NCBI RefSeq assembly: GCF_030551255.1
Contig: NZ_CP130630.1
Location: 7,173,501 to 7,237,500 of the forward strand
Source: Streptomyces sp. NL15-2K
GTDB taxonomy: Bacteria; Actinomycetota; Actinomycetes; Streptomycetales; Streptomycetaceae
Reading direction: 5' to 3'
DNA length: 64,000 nucleotides
Positions 33,401 to 41,084 of the stretch are shown in pieces. The notes under the pieces were generated by a model. That model was not told the origin of the DNA. It searched no databases and saw only the letters and a list, made by a program, of their open reading frames with translations. Position 1 is the stretch's first letter. The number at the start of each line of letters is the position of its first letter. Both the position numbers and the translations under genes were made by a program.

Positions 33401-33779
33401 CTGGTGGAAGGAGGACGCGCGGTGGGCGGCCAATGTCTCCAACTGGATCAGCATCGGCACCGGGTTCGCCTCCGCCGTCTTCGCCCTGAGCGCCCCGCTG
33501 TTCGGGCCCTTCGCGCCGGTCGTGGGGTCGTTCGCCGCGGGTCTGGCGGTCACCTCCATCGCTTACTCCGGGCTCACTGCGGTATTCACCGGGATCGGCT
33601 ACGGATGGACGAGCGGCGAATTCGTGGCGTCCCTCAACAGCGCCGCGCTCAGCCTGTTCACCTTCGGCCAGGCCCCGTGGCTGCGGATGGTCTATCCGGC
33701 GGCCTCGCGGATCACGCGGTTCGCCAACGACCTCGTGTCACCTGTCACCAGTACGCTCGGTGAGTTGTTCGATTGGTGA
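30414..33779 (+). CDS. Tat-exported ALF-repeat and coiled-coil giant protein, TTA codon
   Basis: 1121 residues from GTG 30414 (AAGGA before it). The N-terminus has a twin-Arg motif (WSRRRVLGALAATTA) and hydrophobic signal. ALF repeats of about 45 residues (FLTVDLPKLTVEDSRVAIAT, FLSEGFKPAMLEDLRFATST) fill about 35-230. Then comes a 320-residue Ala/Lys-rich coiled coil, a second ALF block (about 590-760), a second coiled coil (about 780-950) and a C-terminal hydrophobic domain (WISIGTGFASAVFALSAPLF, then VGSFAAGLAVTSIAYSG). ALF repeats are known from actinobacterial exported proteins that often end in polymorphic toxin domains; here the end is hydrophobic and short. Codon 15 (30456-30458) is TTA. 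Confidence 0.88.
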   Translation: MNTTYWSRRRVLGALAATTAVAATSSLVLTPGAAAAVTAEPEDGDDGDPFSLPDTERAKVVKAWLLGGKAVRAAAETALIGSDTDVQTFLTVDLPKLTVEDSRVAIATALAGGGKGTRREAVEALDAGDTAIADFLSEGFKPAMLEDLRFATSTVMATGGKAVVRVGSAALDSGTQAALEDYLVKGQFTARLEDMRVEVSQLMVQAGPEVRKYASRALDGTASDVEWFLDTGQHIARARDQEAATIAELVAVVEREGKKADTMTKAAEEASARAVVAAAKAKEAAEKAAAEAQAAQNDVIKSGRAARKAAQAATGAADSARVAIRASHAAVQASRRAAYAATAASQAAATAGSAAAKAYKAAIAASKDASQASAAKNAAVAARNAAAKARSAATAADHAATASVQAASAGSAAASAARNASAAASASATAAAAAGAAQAEAAEAKRQAQIASTNATIATNAAGTAQALANTAAKAAATARDAANSAASHADKAATAADWAVANAGKAVEYAKKSTEFAGEATKAANTATEAVTKAIEVEKQAREAEWQRLDEDMRQAIEECRLLAQIEAKERAELTEKRTQEAQTDQATKDLISRAEAALKAGDTGLAATVGRKAAIALMNSHGTWSREAARFALCGTDADVHAWIDADRQLAQRQDDRETAFYLAQTLASPDVVDAATTALESDAPDAGTRFLTTGLFQAAVTDNRVAVSRILAAKPGKAVTKAANDALDAGTAEALHRFFSVTYEAALKEDDAVATSTLLATAGPYTKAHAQAALEGPAWMRRNFVASKQYKTAQLDYDSATHIAAIQGAIAAAAKIAHRAQEDAADAQEAAAKARNAAAEATQWAQKAQNSADQADISAKQADANADAAEQSARDAQASADRAKAAAATARTAARSANHSANRAVDAARSAVASANSAQASAASARASAIQAGQDARTAAAAASQAHQIATAKRQAEIAAAARQAAQDARAARESGTNPADTAENDTVKGGLPWWKEDARWAANVSNWISIGTGFASAVFALSAPLFGPFAPVVGSFAAGLAVTSIAYSGLTAVFTGIGYGWTSGEFVASLNSAALSLFTFGQAPWLRMVYPAASRITRFANDLVSPVTSTLGELFDW

Positions 33780-33784
33780 GAGCC

Positions 33785-33827
33785 GCGCCAGGGGCCGGCG
33801 GCAAGCGCGCCCGCCGGCCCCTGGCGC
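33785..33827 (+). terminator. 17-bp perfect hairpin between the ALF gene and the small membrane gene
   Basis: Stem GCGCCAGGGGCCGGCGG / CCGCCGGCCCCTGGCGC with a nine-base loop, starting five bases after the ALF stop and ending 16 bases before the next ATG. It could end the ALF transcript or throttle read-through, fixing the ratio between the two products. Confidence 0.8.
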
Positions 33828-33843
33828 CCCGAAAGGACGCGTC

Positions 33844-34233
33844 ATGCTCGCACGGCTTCCCCTTGGCCACCTGCTGCTCATGGCGGCCCTCGCCACCTTC
33901 CTCCTCGGCCTCGCCATCCAGCGGTGGATGAGCCCGCCCCGGGCCGCGATCGTCTTTGTCGTCGTCGCGTCCCTCGGCGCCTGCCTCGGCATGACCGCGG
34001 TAGGCGCGGCCGAACCTCAGTGGAGCGCACGGCAGATGCTGGTGCTGTACTCCTTCGTCTGGGCCGGGATGGCGACCGGCCTGTTCCTGTCCCGGAAAGG
34101 GCTCATGGCCTACGGCGACCAGGCGCGCCGCGCCGCACCGGGGCCGCCGCCCCCGTTCCCTACCCGCTACGTGGTGATCCTGTGTGGGGTGGTGTCCGCC
34201 ATGGCCCTGCTGGCCTTTGTCCTCGCGACCTGA
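33844..34233 (+). CDS. Small four-helix membrane protein
   Basis: 129 residues with four predicted membrane helices (LLMAALATFLLGLAI, AAIVFVVVASLGACLGMTAV, LVLYSFVWAGMATGLFL, YVVILCGVVSAMALLAFVLA) and a Pro-rich loop before the last. AAAGGA precedes the ATG. I know no family. Its place directly behind a giant exported protein with a hydrophobic C-terminus makes it a candidate immunity or partner protein, but the neighbourhood is the only reason to say so. The next gene (34273) is convergent. Confidence 0.75.
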   Translation: MLARLPLGHLLLMAALATFLLGLAIQRWMSPPRAAIVFVVVASLGACLGMTAVGAAEPQWSARQMLVLYSFVWAGMATGLFLSRKGLMAYGDQARRAAPGPPPPFPTRYVVILCGVVSAMALLAFVLAT

Positions 34234-34272
34234 CCGCACACGCGAACGACCGCCGCCGGGCGACCGCCCGAC

Positions 34273-35433
34273 TCACCGCACCCTGGACAGCACCGCCCGC
34301 AGCCGCGGCGTCAGCGGCTCCTCGACGAACCGGTTGAGCAGCCAGGCCAGCAGTAGCATCGAGGCGATGGTCAGGGCGAACGTCTCCGCCGACGCCAGGT
34401 GCAGGCCGCGGTGCAGGAAGCGGATCACCACCCAGCCGAGGTGCTCGTGGACCAGGTAGAACGGGTACGTCAGCGCCCCGGCCACGGTCAGCCAGCGCCA
34501 GTTCGCCCAGTTCAGCCAGCCCAGCGCGATCGCCGCGACCGCCACGAAGCCGAAGGCGACGACGAGGACGATGCCGAACGTGGTGCGGTGGGCGAAGGCG
34601 TTCGGGTCGGACGCGTTCCACAGGCTCTGCACCGCGTAGTGCTGCCCGATCAGGAAGCTGACGGCCACGATGCCCCAGGCGTAGGCGTCCTGCCGGTCAC
34701 GGTGGACGAGGTAGAGGCCGATGCCGCCGATGAAGAACGGCGCGTACTCGGGCATCAGGACGAGGTCGAGCAGCGGCTGGTGCGCCGCCTGCGCGATCGC
34801 GGCCGCCAGCGTCCAGCTCGCGCAGAACATGATGACGCGCCGCCGGTTCGCCCCGGGCAGTACGACGCACAGCGCGAACAGCGCGTAGAACCGGATCTCC
34901 ACCCATAGCGTCCAGCAGACGCCCAGCACCCGGTCCGCGCCCAGCGGCTGCTGAAGCAGCGTCAGGTTCACCAGCGCGTCGCTCGGCGACACGGCCTCGT
35001 AGACGACCATCGGCAGGGCGAACACCGCCGTCACGAGGATGACCGCCACCCAGTAGGCCGGCATCAGCCGGGAGGCGCGGGAGGCGAAGAACGACCTCAG
35101 GGGCCGGCCCCAGCCGCTCATGCAGATCACGAACCCGCTGATCACGAAGAAGACCTGGACGCCGAGGCAGCCGTAGGTGGCGAACGAGCTCAGCGTGGGG
35201 AACTGCTCTTTCGGTGATGTGCCCCAGGCCCGGGTGACCTCACCGCCGCGCCCGGCGTAGTGGTACACCGCCACCATCAGCGCGGCGACCAGCCGCAGCC
35301 CGTCCAGGGCCCGCAGTCTGCCGCCTCCCCGGCGCTTGGCCGCGGGTGCGGGCGGGGTGGGGGTGATGCGCTCCTGGACGGGTGCGGCCACGGCGGGCTG
35401 CGGCTTCGATGTGCTCACGACCGTTTCGGTCAC
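34273..35433 (-). CDS. Integral membrane acyltransferase (acyltransferase_3/OafA type)
   Basis: 386 residues with about ten membrane helices. Motifs: RLRALDGLRLVAALMVAVYHY, with the conserved Arg and catalytic-type His in helix 1, GVQVFFVISGFVI, and FRSF-like SFFASRASRLMPAYW. Family members transfer acetyl or succinyl groups to extracellular sugars, which fits decoration of the glycopolymer made by the neighbouring genes. GTG 35431-35433 has GAGAGG eight bases before it and is preferred; the open frame goes on for 23 codons upstream. The N-terminal 45 residues are Pro/Ala-rich and cytosolic. Confidence 0.88.
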   Translation of the reverse strand: MTETVVSTSKPQPAVAAPVQERITPTPPAPAAKRRGGGRLRALDGLRLVAALMVAVYHYAGRGGEVTRAWGTSPKEQFPTLSSFATYGCLGVQVFFVISGFVICMSGWGRPLRSFFASRASRLMPAYWVAVILVTAVFALPMVVYEAVSPSDALVNLTLLQQPLGADRVLGVCWTLWVEIRFYALFALCVVLPGANRRRVIMFCASWTLAAAIAQAAHQPLLDLVLMPEYAPFFIGGIGLYLVHRDRQDAYAWGIVAVSFLIGQHYAVQSLWNASDPNAFAHRTTFGIVLVVAFGFVAVAAIALGWLNWANWRWLTVAGALTYPFYLVHEHLGWVVIRFLHRGLHLASAETFALTIASMLLLAWLLNRFVEEPLTPRLRAVLSRVR

Positions 35434-35663
35434 GCTGGTACCTCTCGCAGTACGCCGCGGGTTCTTTTTGGGCACGCTCCTGACCGAATACGTTCGGGTC
35501 ATCGGAGAATCGTCAACAACGGGATCCTATGTCGTCACCCAGAGGGCTTTTGTTCGACGGAATCACCGTTTGCTCATCCGTTGCCGCGAGTTCACCTGAG
35601 TAGGCGGAATTTACCCGTCCGCCTCACTGGGACTTCAACTCACCTCAGCTCTCGCGGACTTCC

Positions 35664-38366
35664 TCACTCGGACTTCAGAAGCCGCGCCGAGCGATTCCCG
35701 AGCTGAATGCGGACCGCCTCCTTGCGTGCCAGCTGCCGGATGGACCGGCCCCGCGTGCCGAGCAGCGCCGCGACCCGCGCGACCTCCGTCCACACCCGCG
35801 CACGGTCGCCACCCGCGATAGCGGCCGCGGAAAGCAGCCGGCAGGCCTCCCCGATATCGCCGCGCCGCGCCCGGATCTCGGCCATGCCGATAATGACGTC
35901 CACCGGCTGTCTTCGGCGCAGTATCTCGGTGCCCACCCGCAGGGCGTCGTCGTGCTTGCCCGCCGCGAAGTGGCGGTCGAAGTCCTTGGTGAGGTACTTG
36001 CCGTGCCGGGAGAGCACCGCGGCGAACCTTCGCGTGGCCGCGGATCCGGAGCCGTCGGCGTCGAGCAGGCCCTCCTCCGCCTCCTCGGTCGTGGCGAGGT
36101 TGTCACCGGCCGAGGGCCGCGCGGTCTCGCCGAGCACGGGCAGTCCGAGCGCCGTCGTCATCCGGGCGGCGAAGGCGGGGATGTCGAACAGCTCCTCGAC
36201 GTCCTGGTACTCGGTCTCAGAGATCTCCTCGTCCAGTACACGGCGCAGCGCGTCGAGCGCGGCCTCGGGCGTGTACTCGGTGAAGGAGCGGTACCCGGGC
36301 ACGCCCTCCAGCACCTCCCGGGAGCCGACCCCGTGGTAGGTGACGGTGCGCAGCCGCTGCTGCACCGCCTCGACCACCGACAGCGGCATCGGGTCGTCGA
36401 CGCTGGACAGGAAGAAGACGTCCGAGGCGGCCAGTTCCTCTCGCACACGGTCGCGCGAGAGCGCTCCCATCCACTCGACGCGGTCCGACAGCAGCGTCGA
36501 GGAACCTATGCGCCAGGTCTTGTGGCCGATCCACGCGAAACGCCAGGGCAGACCCTGCACATACGCCATTTCCGCGACCCGGGAGAACAGGTCGAGGCCC
36601 TTGCGGTCCTGCATGGAGCCGACCATCACGATCCGCGGCCGCTCGCCCGGAGTGCGCCGCGCCCGGGCACGGTGGGTGTCGCGCGGGACCGTGTTGTAGA
36701 CCACGACCGGGTCGCTCACACCTAGCTGGCGGAACATGTCGGCCTGGCCAGTGGAGACGCACAGGACTTTCAGCTTCGGCAGCAGGGTGAGCATCTCCTG
36801 GTGCCGCAGCGTGTGTTGCCCGCCCTCGAAGTTCATGACGTACTCGGTCTCGTGGGCGTACAGCACCACGGACTTCCCCATGTCCTGCAGGGCCTGGACC
36901 AGTTCGTTGGCCAGCGGTGAACGCCAGAACGGCGCCAGGCTGTTGACCAAGACCACTTCGGCGCTCTCCAGGTCCGCCATGACGTCCTCGGCGCGGGAGT
37001 AGGCGCCGAGGTCGAAGTAGCGGACATCGACCGGGCTCTGCGCGAGCAGGGCCTGGGTGTAGGTGAGGACGGGGATGGCCACGCCGGTGACGTAGGAGAA
37101 ACCGAGGCCGAGCACGGCCAGCGAGCGTGGCCGGTCCATCCGTTGCCGCACGGTACGCAGCGCTCTCTCGGCCCGCGACAGGCTTCCGTGGGCGTCGTCG
37201 GCCGACCCCCACCGCGGGGGCGCCGGCGGCTCCGCGGGCACGGTGGCCTGCTCGACGAGACGCAGGACGCGAGCGGCCACGTCGTCGTGGAAGGTGATGA
37301 AGTGTTCGACGGGTTCGCCGTGCACGTTGGCCGCGAACTTGCCCGAGCGCTGCAGGTCGGCGACGACGTCGACGAGTTCTCCGACGGTGCCGACGTTGCG
37401 CAGCAGGGGGTGGTTCATCGTGGGGAAGACGATGTTGAGCTGGGGCGGGCTGAAGAGGATCAGCGGCGTGCCCGCTCGCAGCGTCTGCAGGTAGGTCGTG
37501 GAGAAGAAGGTGACCGCGAGGTCGTATCCGTCGAGCGCATCGACGCCCAGCAGCGCCTTTTCGTTGAGGATCGTCACGTCGGGCAGGGTCTGGAGCCACT
37601 TGAGATGGCCGTCGAGCGTGGACGGGTGCGGCTTGATCTCGACCTCGCCGAACTCGGCGAGGGCCGCGCACAGGTCCTTGAGCTGTTCCCGGTGGGCCCC
37701 GCGGGAGAGTTTGCGCTGGTCGCTCAGCGGCTGGTCGAGGACCACGATGCGCAGCGGTTCACCGGCGTCCTTCGCGTGCCGGTGGGTGGTGGAGCGGGCC
37801 GCGCGCAGGAGGGCCGGGTCGTCGCTGTGCCCGAGTGCGCCGGTGATGTGGACGGGAGGGTTGGCGTCCGCGGAGCGGAACATCAGATGGTGGGCGGTGG
37901 CCGGACCCCAGACGCAGACGGCGGCCGGGGAGGAGGAGCCGTAGTACCAGTTCTGGTCGTGCAGCCCGGCGTCGGTCTTCTTGAAGCGGAAGTCCAGGTG
38001 CCCGTCCTGCAGGAGGATCAGCGGCACCGTGCGGCCCAGCGCCCCCGCCACCCGGCGGCCGCGCTGTGACTGGTCGTTGAAGAACACCAGCCGGTCGATG
38101 TGCTCCTGCTCGGCGAAGGCACATATTCGATAGCCGAGTTCCTCCAGGAACTCGGCGTCACTGAGCGCCTCGTCCACCATGAAGAGGTTGCGCACCGCGA
38201 GGTCGTCGAACCGGGCCGCGGCCTCCTCCTCGATCCACCCGGCGACCGCTCCGTCCCGGTCGGCCGTGACCAGGTGGAAGGAATGGGCCTCGGCCCCGGG
38301 CGCCCGCATGACCTCAGCGGCTAGGCCGACGCCGTTGCGGTTCTCGACAAAGACAGCGATGCGCAT
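35664..38366 (-). CDS. Two-domain glycosyltransferase of the glycopolymer locus
   Basis: 900 residues, cytosolic. The first half (about 1-380) resembles polysialyltransferase/CDP-glycerol transferase-type GT-B enzymes (LQDGHLDFRF, EIKPHPSTLDGHLKWL, TYLQTLRAGTPLILF). The second half (about 400-760) is a GT4-like enzyme (PRIVMVGSMQDRKGLDLFSR, VEWMGALSRDRVREELAASD, PMPLSVVEAVQQ with the donor-binding Glu). The last 120 residues are helical repeats. Such fusions both start and extend wall polymers. It appears to be transcribed from about 38400, 202 bp beyond the stop of the polysialyltransferase-like gene at 38569. Confidence 0.85.
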   Translation of the reverse strand: MRIAVFVENRNGVGLAAEVMRAPGAEAHSFHLVTADRDGAVAGWIEEEAAARFDDLAVRNLFMVDEALSDAEFLEELGYRICAFAEQEHIDRLVFFNDQSQRGRRVAGALGRTVPLILLQDGHLDFRFKKTDAGLHDQNWYYGSSSPAAVCVWGPATAHHLMFRSADANPPVHITGALGHSDDPALLRAARSTTHRHAKDAGEPLRIVVLDQPLSDQRKLSRGAHREQLKDLCAALAEFGEVEIKPHPSTLDGHLKWLQTLPDVTILNEKALLGVDALDGYDLAVTFFSTTYLQTLRAGTPLILFSPPQLNIVFPTMNHPLLRNVGTVGELVDVVADLQRSGKFAANVHGEPVEHFITFHDDVAARVLRLVEQATVPAEPPAPPRWGSADDAHGSLSRAERALRTVRQRMDRPRSLAVLGLGFSYVTGVAIPVLTYTQALLAQSPVDVRYFDLGAYSRAEDVMADLESAEVVLVNSLAPFWRSPLANELVQALQDMGKSVVLYAHETEYVMNFEGGQHTLRHQEMLTLLPKLKVLCVSTGQADMFRQLGVSDPVVVYNTVPRDTHRARARRTPGERPRIVMVGSMQDRKGLDLFSRVAEMAYVQGLPWRFAWIGHKTWRIGSSTLLSDRVEWMGALSRDRVREELAASDVFFLSSVDDPMPLSVVEAVQQRLRTVTYHGVGSREVLEGVPGYRSFTEYTPEAALDALRRVLDEEISETEYQDVEELFDIPAFAARMTTALGLPVLGETARPSAGDNLATTEEAEEGLLDADGSGSAATRRFAAVLSRHGKYLTKDFDRHFAAGKHDDALRVGTEILRRRQPVDVIIGMAEIRARRGDIGEACRLLSAAAIAGGDRARVWTEVARVAALLGTRGRSIRQLARKEAVRIQLGNRSARLLKSE

Positions 38367-38568
38367 GGATGTGGTCCACTCCCAGTACTTGGATAGAACG
38401 GAAGGCGCTCATGCTGAAGGCCCCGTGCGTACCGGAGGACCAGGCATACCTTCTTTCGTGTGAAGGAAACATGACCTTCTTCCCCTGCCAGCCGACTGTC
38501 AGGGGAACGGAAGGTGAAGGAATTGTTGCTGTTGTGTGATGGGGTCCCTAGGGCCTGTCCGGCGGGCC

Positions 38569-39900
38569 CTAGCGGTGCACGGCCTTGCGGATCGCCCTGG
38601 CCCTCCGCACAACCCGCCGCGCGGTCGAGTTGCGCGGCAGGAATGCCAACCGCTGCGGAATGCCCCCGGGCAACCCCAACGAAGTAAGCCGCTTCCGCTT
38701 GAAGTACCGCCGGGTCCGCGGCACGAAGTGCTTCGCGAGATACCGCTCCGCCACCGGCCGCAGGCTCGGGTAGATCTGCGGCTGCATGCTGAAGCCCACC
38801 GCGGTGACCAGGCTGTTCAGCTCGTCGGCCGGGATGGCCTGTTCGCCCGCCCGCTCCTCCAGGTCCGGCAGGACGGCGTCGGCCAGCACGGCCGGGACAC
38901 GGTTGCTGTTCTGGTAGGGCGCCAGCCGGTCGAGCAGCGGCTCCGTGCCGATGCGGGCGACCGGGAGGTCGTAGAAGGAGGACGCCGTGAAGAGCGCGGT
39001 GGAGAAGCAGCCGACGACCAGGCCGGGCCGGGCCCTTTCGAACAGCAGCTCGGCCAGGACGGGGGTGTCGAGGACGGTGAGGTCGACGCCCAGTTTCTCG
39101 GCCTCGGTCTCCAGGATCCGGCTGTAGCGGGCCGGGGCGGTGGGGTGCGGCTTGAAGACGACCGCGCGGTGGCCGCGGGCGACCGCGCCCCGCATCATCC
39201 GCACGTGCAGGTCCTCTTCCTCCTGGGGGGAGAGGATGTTCAGTGCGGACAGGTACTGGCCCAGCAGGAGCGCCGCGTTGTCGGGCAGGATCGGCAGCTC
39301 GGGGACGGTCGCGGTGAGTTCGCCCATCACCTTCAGGAATGCCGTCGTGGGCACCACGTGCGGCGGTACGTCGAACTCGGTGAGGAGCATCGGCGTCAGT
39401 CCCGGCACCAGGTCCAGGTGCAGGAGTCGGCGCACCCGGGTGCCGACCAGTGGGTCGATCTTGTTGCGGGTGGGGCCGTAGCTCATCAGGCCGTCGGCGT
39501 AGACGTCGACGGGGGCGCCGGTGAACAGCTGGGCGACGGTGAGGGCGGGGGTGACCTGGATGGACTCCAGGGCGAGTTCGACGCGGTCGTCGCCGAGGTT
39601 CCACAGCAGGCGCAGGTAGCGCTCGAAGAGCGGGATGTCGTCGGCGCGCGGTGTCCAGGCGCCGGGGTGGAAGGGGCGGATGGCCTCGTTCCAGGAGACG
39701 ACGTCGTCGAAGTGGCTGCGCAGCGGCTCGAAGCCCGGCATCTCGTCGAGCGGCGTGGTGGTCTCCGGGGTCGTGGAGTTGTTGAAGACCAGGAGTATCC
39801 GTCGGTCCGGCTCCGTGAACAGGTCGGAGTCGATCGCGGCGGCCAGGGTGGCGGCGCCGTACAGCGTCGAGGCGCAGAAGATCTGAGTCGTACGGGGCAT
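38569..39900 (-). CDS. Polysialyltransferase-family protein
   Basis: 443 residues. The alpha-2,8-polysialyltransferase (POLYST) family is indicated by IFCASTLYGAATLAAAI at the start, VDVYADGLMSYGPTRN, the donor-site motif VVFKPHPTAPARYSRI with its His-Pro, and LVVGCFSTALFTASSFYDLP. The C-terminus is strongly basic (RRARAIRKAVHR), suited to membrane association. Likely role: adding nonulosonate (Kdn-type) units to the growing wall polymer from CMP-sugars made by the genes at 42504-44719. The start overlaps the stop of the GT2 gene (TGATG). A hairpin CTAGGGCC / GGCCCTAG covers its stop (38548-38572). Confidence 0.85.
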   Translation of the reverse strand: MPRTTQIFCASTLYGAATLAAAIDSDLFTEPDRRILLVFNNSTTPETTTPLDEMPGFEPLRSHFDDVVSWNEAIRPFHPGAWTPRADDIPLFERYLRLLWNLGDDRVELALESIQVTPALTVAQLFTGAPVDVYADGLMSYGPTRNKIDPLVGTRVRRLLHLDLVPGLTPMLLTEFDVPPHVVPTTAFLKVMGELTATVPELPILPDNAALLLGQYLSALNILSPQEEEDLHVRMMRGAVARGHRAVVFKPHPTAPARYSRILETEAEKLGVDLTVLDTPVLAELLFERARPGLVVGCFSTALFTASSFYDLPVARIGTEPLLDRLAPYQNSNRVPAVLADAVLPDLEERAGEQAIPADELNSLVTAVGFSMQPQIYPSLRPVAERYLAKHFVPRTRRYFKRKRLTSLGLPGGIPQRLAFLPRNSTARRVVRRARAIRKAVHR

Positions 39901-40970
39901 CAGGCGGCCGCCTTCGCTGTGGTGGCCCGGCGCCGCAGTCGCCGAAGCTTGGAGGAGCGGCGCATGTCCATGGTCTCGAGCACGTCACCGAGCGCGTCCT
40001 GCGGCATGCGCTTTATCGCCGCCGCGCTCATCGCCCGCAGCTGCTTGGCCACGGCCGGTTCCCACTTGGACTCGTCGGAGAGATGGTGGGCGATGATCGC
40101 GCAGTAGGTGCGCACCGCCTTCGGCAGCAGCCGGCCGGCGTCCGGGTCCGCGGCCGTCTCCTCGATCACCTGGTCGAAGGCACGGATGAAGTCGAGCTGG
40201 CGGACGTCGCCGATCTGCGTCAGGGAGGAGGCGACCCCGCGCCGGTAGAACACGCCGAGCAGGCTCACCACGGCGAACGACTCCGCCTCGCGGTGCAGCT
40301 TCCAGATCCACGGCCGGTCCTCGGCCGTGCGCAGCCCGTCGGTGAAGTGCAGCAGGCCCTTGTCGAGCAGGCGGCGGTGGTAGGCGCCGGCCCAGGCGAA
40401 CGCGTAGTCGACGGAGGTCGAGCGGTCGGCGGGCAGGATCGCCTCGCGCGGGTTCATCACCTCGTAACGCCGTCCGACCGGGACCCGGTGCACGGAACGC
40501 GCGCGGGCGGTGGCCTGCACATGGTCGGTGCGGACGAAGTCGCAGCCCAGCTCCTCGATGGCGGACACCAGTTCGGAGAGGTAGCCGGGGGCCAGCCAGT
40601 CGTCGCCGTCCAGGAACGTCAGGTACTCGCCCCGCGCGGCGTCGAGGCCGGTGTTGCGGGCGGTGGCGAGCCCTCCGTTCACCTCGTGGCGGACATAACG
40701 GACCTGGGCGACATCCGAAAGTTCCTCGGCCGCTCGTTCGAGAATCGCCGGGGTTTCGTCCTTGGATTTGTCGTCCACCAGCACGAACTCGAAGTCGCGC
40801 CGGGCGTTCATTCGAAGGCTTCTGAGGGTGTCCGGGGCGTATTGCTGCACGTTGTAGAACGGCACGATCACGGAAAGCTTTGGCACCTGCGAAACGTTAG
40901 GAGGCTGCCCGGCTGCGGAACTTTCCGGTGAGGGTACGGAGGGTGAACTCAATGTGTCGGAACGGTGCAT
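39900..40970 (-). CDS. GT2-family glycosyltransferase
   Basis: 356 residues with a GT-A domain. Nucleotide-sugar motifs: LSVIVPFYNVQQYAPDTLRS, FEFVLVDDKSKDET, and GEYLTFLDGDDWLAPGYL, whose DGDD carries the metal-binding DXD. The C-terminal third is helical and basic. It probably adds a hexose branch or linkage sugar in wall glycopolymer synthesis. The ATG at 40968-40970 adds a 28-residue Ser/Pro-rich tail; an in-frame GTG just before PKLSVIVPFY is an alternative. It shares a 114-bp divergent promoter region with the gene at 41085 and is coupled to the polysialyltransferase-like gene downstream. Confidence 0.9.
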   Translation of the reverse strand: MHRSDTLSSPSVPSPESSAAGQPPNVSQVPKLSVIVPFYNVQQYAPDTLRSLRMNARRDFEFVLVDDKSKDETPAILERAAEELSDVAQVRYVRHEVNGGLATARNTGLDAARGEYLTFLDGDDWLAPGYLSELVSAIEELGCDFVRTDHVQATARARSVHRVPVGRRYEVMNPREAILPADRSTSVDYAFAWAGAYHRRLLDKGLLHFTDGLRTAEDRPWIWKLHREAESFAVVSLLGVFYRRGVASSLTQIGDVRQLDFIRAFDQVIEETAADPDAGRLLPKAVRTYCAIIAHHLSDESKWEPAVAKQLRAMSAAAIKRMPQDALGDVLETMDMRRSSKLRRLRRRATTAKAAA

Positions 40971-41084
40971 CCCGTGTTCTTTCCGCTCTCCGGCGGGCCA
41001 GTTCGGCTCGCGGTGGGCTGTTGTTAACTTTTCGTTGATTCACGGTTGGGCCGGACCTAGAAATTGCTTCCTAGCGTCTTCCTC

